From positions 128,810 to 192,809 of the forward strand of contig NZ_JALXXL010000005.1 in NCBI RefSeq assembly GCF_025152525.1: a stretch of DNA of 64,000 nucleotides, in the 5' to 3' direction. The notes beneath the pieces are model-generated. The model made no database searches and was not told the origin of the DNA. It was given only the letters and a program-made list of their open reading frames with translations. Positions 59,646-64,000 of the stretch are shown piece after piece (position 1 is the stretch's first letter; the number at the start of each line of letters is the position of its first letter). Source of the DNA: Corynebacterium sp. p3-SID1056. Lineage in GTDB: Bacteria > Actinomycetota > Actinomycetes > Mycobacteriales > Mycobacteriaceae. Position numbers and translations under genes: made by a program.

Positions 59646-60929
59646 TTAGCCCAGCTGCTCCAGCACGGCTGCAGCCGACAGCGCCACCGTTTCCTGGGTG
59701 TGCGCCGCGAGGTCCTTCACGGCCACTTCCCCGCTTTCGAGCTCGCGATCGCCCAGCACGAGCGCGTACTTTGCCCCAGCGCGGTCGGCCCCCTTCATCG
59801 CACCCTTGAGCCCGCGGCCTCCGTAGGCCATGTCGGCGCTGAGCCCGGCGGCACGGAGCTCGTCAATGAGCAGTGCCATGCGCGCCTGGGCGGCCTCGCC
59901 GATGCCGACGCCGAAAACGTCAACGCGGCGCTCGACCCCGTCGAGGATCACGCCTTCTGCTTCCAGGGCGAGTACGGCGCGATCGACGCCCAGCCCGAAA
60001 CCGATACCGGACAGGTCTTGGCCGCCGATCTGCGCCATCAGCCCGTCGTAGCGGCCCCCGCCGCCGATGCCGGATTGCGCGCCGAGGCCATCGTGAACGA
60101 ACTCGAAGCAGGTCTTGGTGTAGTAGTCGAGGCCGCGAACCATCCGCGGGTTAAGCACGTACTCCACGCCCATCGCATCGAGGGTGGTGCGGACCGTGTC
60201 GAAGTGCGCGCGGCACTCTTCACACAAGTGGTCAATCATCAGCGGCGCATCCGCGGTCATCTCGCGTACCTCTGCGCGCTTGTCGTCCAGCACTCGCAGC
60301 GGGTTGATTTCCGCCCGGGCGCGGGTCTCCTCGTCGAGCGGGAGCGCGAAGAGGAACTCCTGCAGCTTCTCGCGGTACGCCAGACGGCACTGCGCATCAC
60401 CAAGGCTGTTGAGCTCGAGGCGGTACCCACGCAGCCCGATGGCGCGGAAGCAGCGGTCGGCGAGCGCGATGACCTCCGCGTCTAACAGCGGGTCGTCGAC
60501 GCCGATGGCCTCCACACCCACCTGCTGCAGCTGACGGTAGCGGCCGGCCTGCGGGCGCTCGTAGCGGAAGAATGGCCCGTAGTAGTTCAGCTTTACCGGC
60601 AGGTAACCGCGGTCCAGGTTGTGTTGGATGACCGCGCGCATCACGCCGGCGGTACCCTCGGGCCGCAGCGTCACCGAGCGCTCGCCCCGGTCGGTGAATG
60701 TGTACATTTCCTTGCTCACCACATCGGTGGACTCGCCGACGCCGCGGGCGAACAGCGTCGTGTCCTCGAACACCGGCAGCTCGATGTGCTGGTAGCCGGC
60801 AAGATGCGTCTGGCGCACAAACTCGTCGCGGACGCGCAGGAACGTCGCGGACTGCGGAGGGACGTAATCCGGCAGCCCCTTCGGGGCCGCCAGCGGCTTA
60901 AACTTTGCGGACTTTTTCGATTCACTCAC
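59646..60929 (-). CDS. hisS: Histidyl-tRNA synthetase
   Basis: It charges tRNA-His. The 427-residue product has class II motif 1 ([22 protein letters not shown]), motif 2 ([20 protein letters not shown]), the histidine-binding [13 protein letters not shown], and the C-terminal anticodon domain. The GTG at 60929 is the start. A -10-like TAGACT (60938-60943) overlaps the end of the MBL gene and ends 8 bases before the GTG, so an internal leaderless promoter is possible. Confidence 0.96.
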   Translation of the reverse strand: MSESKKSAKFKPLAAPKGLPDYVPPQSATFLRVRDEFVRQTHLAGYQHIELPVFEDTTLFARGVGESTDVVSKEMYTFTDRGERSVTLRPEGTAGVMRAVIQHNLDRGYLPVKLNYYGPFFRYERPQAGRYRQLQQVGVEAIGVDDPLLDAEVIALADRCFRAIGLRGYRLELNSLGDAQCRLAYREKLQEFLFALPLDEETRARAEINPLRVLDDKRAEVREMTADAPLMIDHLCEECRAHFDTVRTTLDAMGVEYVLNPRMVRGLDYYTKTCFEFVHDGLGAQSGIGGGGRYDGLMAQIGGQDLSGIGFGLGVDRAVLALEAEGVILDGVERRVDVFGVGIGEAAQARMALLIDELRAAGLSADMAYGGRGLKGAMKGADRAGAKYALVLGDRELESGEVAVKDLAAHTQETVALSAAAVLEQLG

Positions 60930-60940
60930 GACTGCTCAGT

Positions 60941-61597
60941 CTAGCGCTCCGGGTTGGCCTGCAGGAGGAATGGGTTCGTCGCCCGTTCCTGGCGCATCGT
61001 AGTGGTTGGGCCGTGCCCCGGCAGGATCGCGGCCGCATCATCCAGTGCCCAGACGGGCCCTCGCAGGCTTGCCCGCATTGCCTCCGGGTCAGAGTGCGCG
61101 AAGTCGGTTCGCCCAATCGAGCCGCGGAACAGCACATCGCCAGAAAATACCGGCCCGGACTGGCCCTCAGCATCGGTGAGCAACAGCACGCTGCCCGGCG
61201 AATGGCCAGGAGCGTGCCGGACGCTAAAGGTGGTGTCGGCGAATTGGAGCGTGGCGCCGTCGGCAAGCGGGCGGACCTCGTTGGGCAACTCCATCGACGC
61301 GGCGGCGAAAAGCATGCGACTCTTCTCCGGTAGTCCCTCACCGCCCGCGAGCATGAACTCGTCTTCCGGGTGGATGTAGACGGGAACGCCGAAGCGCGCG
61401 GCATCGCGGGTGTGGTCGAGGTGACCGTGCGTGAGAAGCACGGCGGCGGGCGTGGCACCCGCCTGCTTGATGATGCGCACCGCGCGCTCGAAAGCGCCCA
61501 TGCCTGGGTCGATAATCACGGCCTCGCCTGAGTGCTCGCCGCACACGACGTAGCAGTTGGTCTGGTAAGGCCCTGCAGCAAATCCGGAAAGCTTCAT
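60941..61597 (-). CDS. MBL-fold hydrolase, glyoxalase II-like
   Basis: The 218-residue metallo-beta-lactamase-fold protein has the zinc motif HGHLDH near residue 58, with the other ligands in APGHSPGS, FSGDVLF and LPGHGPTT. The small size and NPFLL C-terminus match the glyoxalase II-like proteins that precede hisS in actinobacteria; the natural thioester is not known. The ATG at 61597 is chosen over a GTG two codons upstream because a -10-like TAGGAT (61604-61609) ends 6 bases before the ATG. Confidence 0.88.
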   Translation of the reverse strand: MKLSGFAAGPYQTNCYVVCGEHSGEAVIIDPGMGAFERAVRIIKQAGATPAAVLLTHGHLDHTRDAARFGVPVYIHPEDEFMLAGGEGLPEKSRMLFAAASMELPNEVRPLADGATLQFADTTFSVRHAPGHSPGSVLLLTDAEGQSGPVFSGDVLFRGSIGRTDFAHSDPEAMRASLRGPVWALDDAAAILPGHGPTTTMRQERATNPFLLQANPER

Positions 61598-61626
61598 AGC
61601 CACATCCTAGGCGCGGCATGAAAAAT

Positions 61627-61658
61627 GGGCACCCGAGGCGCGGTGGCCCTGGGTGCCC
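61627..61658 (-). terminator. Intrinsic terminator after tpx
   Basis: An 8-bp stem (GGGCACCC with complement GGGTGCCC, 16-nt loop) is followed on the minus strand by ATTTTTC, 17 bases past the tpx stop codon. It closes the monocistronic tpx transcript. Confidence 0.88.
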
Positions 61659-61674
61659 GAACAGGGTGCGGTAT

Positions 61675-62172
61675 TTACTTCAGCGCATCCTCTGCGGCCT
61701 GGTAGTTCGGCTCGTTGGTGATCTCGGAGACAAGCTCGGTGTGGATGACCTTGTGCTCGGCATCGGTGACGACCACCGCGCGGGCGGTAAGCCCCTGCAG
61801 CGGGGAGCCTTCCAACTCAAGACCGAAGTCCTTTGCAAAGGTGGAGCGGAAGGCGGAGAGCGCCTCCACGCTTTCGATGCCCTCTGCAGCGCAGAAACGC
61901 TGCTGTGCGAAAGGCAGATCCTTGGAAATGCAGAGCACCTCGGTGTTGTCGAGCGACGCAGCGAGCTCGTTGAACTTACGCACAGAGGTCGCGCACACGC
62001 CTGTATCGAGAGACGGGAAAATGTTCAGGACGAGGCGCTTACCTGCGTAGTCTGCGAGCGCCTTCTCGCTCAAGTCGCCCGCGACAAGCGTGCTGTTGGG
62101 CAGCGCCTCACCCACTGCGGGCAGGTCGCCAGAGGTAGTGGTCTGATTGCCTTGAAAAGTAACGTTAGCCAT
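61675..62172 (-). CDS. tpx: Thiol peroxidase
   Basis: Tpx reduces hydroperoxides with electrons from thioredoxin. The 165-residue product has the peroxidatic Cys60 in [15 protein letters not shown] and the resolving Cys94 in [10 protein letters not shown], the classic atypical 2-Cys pair. The ATG at 62172 ([10 protein letters not shown]) gives the family length; the longer frame is not used because the promoter lies within it. The gene has its own promoter and terminator and is predicted to be leaderless. Confidence 0.97.
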   Translation of the reverse strand: MANVTFQGNQTTTSGDLPAVGEALPNSTLVAGDLSEKALADYAGKRLVLNIFPSLDTGVCATSVRKFNELAASLDNTEVLCISKDLPFAQQRFCAAEGIESVEALSAFRSTFAKDFGLELEGSPLQGLTARAVVVTDAEHKVIHTELVSEITNEPNYQAAEDALK

Positions 62173-62179
62173 GGCCGCG

Positions 62180-62208
62180 ATTCTATGGACGCACGCTGTA
62201 CTGCGCAA
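62180..62208 (-). promoter_or_regulatory. tpx promoter, predicted leaderless
   Basis: On the minus strand TTGCGC (62203-62208) and TAGAAT (62180-62185) are separated by exactly 17 bases. The predicted transcript start, 6-8 bases below the -10, falls on or next to the tpx ATG at 62172, and no ribosome site is present. Confidence 0.75.
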
Positions 62209-62229
62209 GGGTTTGTACCCGAGCACTGC

Positions 62230-62235
62230 TAGGGT
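62230..62235 (+). promoter_or_regulatory. Candidate extended -10 for the cyclophilin gene
   Basis: TGCTAGGGT forms an extended -10 (hexamer TAGGGT) 70 bases before the ATG at 62305, divergent from tpx. No good -35 is evident. Confidence 0.45.
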
Positions 62236-62304
62236 TAACAACCGGAATTCTCATGGTGCGCACCGGGCGCACTCACACGCACAACGACAGCGAGGAAGCA
62301 CATC

Positions 62305-63303
62305 ATGGCCGAGAACTCGGGTGCCGCGGACAGCACCGCGTCCAACACGCCTACTACTGATAACGCGAAACGCGGTGAGGAGGCACTGCGCCACCTCAAG
62401 CGCGAACTGGATTCACGCGATCGTAAGGAAAAGTCGAAGCCGCTGACGGTCGCGGCGCTGTCAGCGGTGGTCATTATGTTGATCGGCGGCGCGATCTACT
62501 TCGCCGCGACGCAGAATAACGACGAAGAGGTCACCGCTGCTGAAGAAAGCACTTCGGAGACCTCCGAGGCCGAGGAATCTTTCGACGCCACCCAGTACGA
62601 AGCCGTCGGCACCGCACGCGCTACCGCGCTGCCGGCAACCGTGTCCTGCTCGTACAACGACAGCCCGCAAGAAGGTGAGGGCGAGGCAGCTTCGAAGCCG
62701 AAGACAGACGACGTCTCCGCCGAAGGCAAGGTGAACATTGAGCTGGACACGAGCGCAGGCCCGATCGGGATGGAGCTGGATCGCAGCGTGTCCCCCTGCA
62801 CGGTCAACGCCATCGAGCACCTCGCCCAGGAGAAGTACTTCGATGATTCTGTCTGCCACCGCCTAACCACCGGCGACGGCTTGAAGGTGCTCCAGTGCGG
62901 CGACCCCACCGGCACCGGCTCGGGCGGCCCTGGGTTCCAATTCGCGAACGAGTTCCCGACTGACGAGGCGCTCGAGCAGGTAAACGACGCCGACCTCCAG
63001 CTTCCGGAAAACGTTTCCGAGGAGGAGAAAGAGCAGTACCGTGCAATGTCGCTACAAAACGGTCCGAAGCGCTATGACCGCGGCACCATCGCGATGGCCA
63101 ACGCTGGCGTCGGCACTAACGGGTCCCAGTTCTTCCTGAACTACGGCGACTCTGTTCTGCCCCCGCTCTACACGTACTTCGGTCAGATCGATGACGCAGG
63201 CCTTGAAACCCTGGACAAGATTGCTGAGCAGGGCGTCGAGGGCGGAGCCGCCGACGGTGCACCTGCGGAAGAAGTGAAGATCAAGAGCGCCACCGTCAAG
63301 TAG
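62305..63303 (+). CDS. Membrane-anchored cyclophilin-type prolyl isomerase
   Basis: The 332-residue protein has a charged cytoplasmic N-terminus (1-46), one membrane helix (about 47-68), an acidic extracytoplasmic linker (about 70-130), and a cyclophilin domain (about 135-332) with DSVCHRLTTGDGLKVLQCGDPTGTG and GTIAMANAGVGTNGSQFFLNYGDS. This matches the PpiB-like membrane-bound isomerase of mycobacteria and corynebacteria, which helps exported proteins fold. GAGGAAG precedes the ATG. A weak hairpin with a T tract follows near 63334-63354. Confidence 0.92.
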   Translation: MAENSGAADSTASNTPTTDNAKRGEEALRHLKRELDSRDRKEKSKPLTVAALSAVVIMLIGGAIYFAATQNNDEEVTAAEESTSETSEAEESFDATQYEAVGTARATALPATVSCSYNDSPQEGEGEAASKPKTDDVSAEGKVNIELDTSAGPIGMELDRSVSPCTVNAIEHLAQEKYFDDSVCHRLTTGDGLKVLQCGDPTGTGSGGPGFQFANEFPTDEALEQVNDADLQLPENVSEEEKEQYRAMSLQNGPKRYDRGTIAMANAGVGTNGSQFFLNYGDSVLPPLYTYFGQIDDAGLETLDKIAEQGVEGGAADGAPAEEVKIKSATVK

Positions 63304-63539
63304 CGTACGCGATACTTCCAAGTATCCCCCACCGTGCAATACGGCGTTTTTGGACACTTGTTCAGCCAGCTTTGAGGAAGCTTTCACTTCCCACAAAGGG
63401 AGGGTTGACCTGTTTCTTCCGGGATTCCACCCCAAAACCGGAATTCTTTGAAAACGCCGGCAAAACTGTTGCGTATCTCTTGACGCATGGCTAAGGTAGT
63501 CAACGTCAATTTGAAGCTCTCCGAAAGATAGGGAATCAG

Positions 63540-63914
63540 ATGCAGTTCCGTAAGGGTCTCATCGCTGCCGCAACCGCAGCAGCTGTCATGTCCACCGGTG
63601 CCGTCGCCGTCCAGGCAGAGGAAACCACCGGCACGTCCACCACCGCCACCACCACCGCTACGGCTACCGACACCGCCAAGAAGACGGAGAAGAAGGACTC
63701 GACCGCAACCGCCAAGCCGACCACCACCCCGACGAAGAAGCCGACTGCACCGTCCAAGCCGAACGTCAAGGACAACAACTCCAACACCGACCAGGGCTCC
63801 TCCGTCAAGGACATGTCCCCGGCTGAGATCCGTGACTGGATCGCAGTGTTCACCGCCGTCATCGGCGCACTCGGCACGCTGTTCGCATTCATGGACAAGT
63901 ACATGCGTCCGTAG
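63540..63914 (+). CDS. Small Thr/Lys-rich exported protein, function unknown
   Basis: The 124-residue product has a clear signal peptide (1-27, FRKGLIAAATAAAVMSTG then AVQA before the cleavage site), a low-complexity Thr/Ala/Lys/Pro stretch (about 28-75) that could thread the cell wall, and a C-terminal segment (about 92-124) with a hydrophobic helix (WIAVFTAVIGALGTLFAF) ending DKYMRP. The weak ribosome site is GGGA 6 bases before the ATG. It is followed by a strong terminator, so it is monocistronic. Similar small secreted proteins are common in Corynebacterium, but I do not recognise this one. Confidence 0.8.
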   Translation: MQFRKGLIAAATAAAVMSTGAVAVQAEETTGTSTTATTTATATDTAKKTEKKDSTATAKPTTTPTKKPTAPSKPNVKDNNSNTDQGSSVKDMSPAEIRDWIAVFTAVIGALGTLFAFMDKYMRP

Positions 63915-63942
63915 TGCAGGCCTGCGAGTATCTCGCACGCTC

Positions 63943-63966
63943 AGCCCGGCTCCGGCCGGGCTTTTT
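63943..63966 (+). terminator. Intrinsic terminator after the small exported protein gene
   Basis: An 8-bp stem (AGCCCGGC, 4-base loop TCCG, GCCGGGCT) is followed by TTTT. A smaller hairpin (TGCGAG-TAT-CTCGCA, 63923-63937) precedes it. Confidence 0.9.
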
Positions 63967-64000
63967 GCATGCATACCCCTGCCCCGCTGCGGTGGAGTCC

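Overview
The window is a compact, GC-rich chromosomal segment of a Corynebacterium-type actinobacterium. The evidence is the OpcA partner of glucose-6-phosphate dehydrogenase, an actinobacterial integration host factor (mihF) beside gmk and rpoZ, a WhiA/YvcK/RapZ cluster, a helicase-dead PriA, a paired CE1758/CE1759-type monooxygenase and flavin reductase, and a metK promoter carrying a perfect match to the McbR operator known from C. glutamicum. The species cannot be fixed from the sequence. No rRNA, tRNA, CRISPR array, insertion sequence or phage was found.

Layout. (1) 1-6.3 kb, central carbon: the 3' part of zwf, an OpcA::6-phosphogluconolactonase fusion, then on the minus strand gap-pgk-tpiA and secG. 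(2) 6.7-12.5 kb: uvrC-rapZ-yvcK-whiA and a PH-domain membrane protein, all minus. (3) 12.5-23 kb: a long minus-strand run metK-priA-def-fmt-rsmB-rpe-ribD-ribE-ribBA-ribH. (4) 22.95-25.1 kb: a promoter region with the McbR-like operator, an 88-bp tandem repeat, and a DUF222/HNH gene with foreign-looking codon use; this is the only clearly accessory stretch. (5) 25.1-36.3 kb, minus: pyrR-pyrB-pyrC-carA-carB-pyrF, then mihF-gmk-rpoZ-coaBC. (6) 36.4-37.4 kb: two plus-strand YbjN-like genes facing ppk2. (7) 37.4-49.9 kb, minus: alaS, ruvX-mltG-aroE-prepilin peptidase-aroC-aroK-aroB-aroQ-pepQ-efp-nusB, ppk2. (8) 50-54.6 kb, minus: aspS, an APH-fold kinase, rarA. (9) 54.7-59.6 kb, plus: a membrane-anchored zinc peptidase, a HEPN-like/CBS protein, the luciferase-like monooxygenase and FMN reductase pair, and sdaA. 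(10) 59.6-64 kb: hisS, an MBL-fold hydrolase and tpx on minus; a membrane-anchored cyclophilin and a small Thr/Lys-rich exported protein on plus.

Most genes are housekeeping and form pathway operons: pentose phosphate, lower glycolysis, riboflavin, pyrimidine and shikimate synthesis. The most unusual points are the in-frame OpcA-Pgl fusion, the HEPN-like plus CBS protein, the repeat-flanked HNH element, a pyrR leader with two mutually exclusive hairpins starting at the predicted +1, and several genes whose -10 box sits 6-8 nt before the start codon, which predicts leaderless mRNAs.
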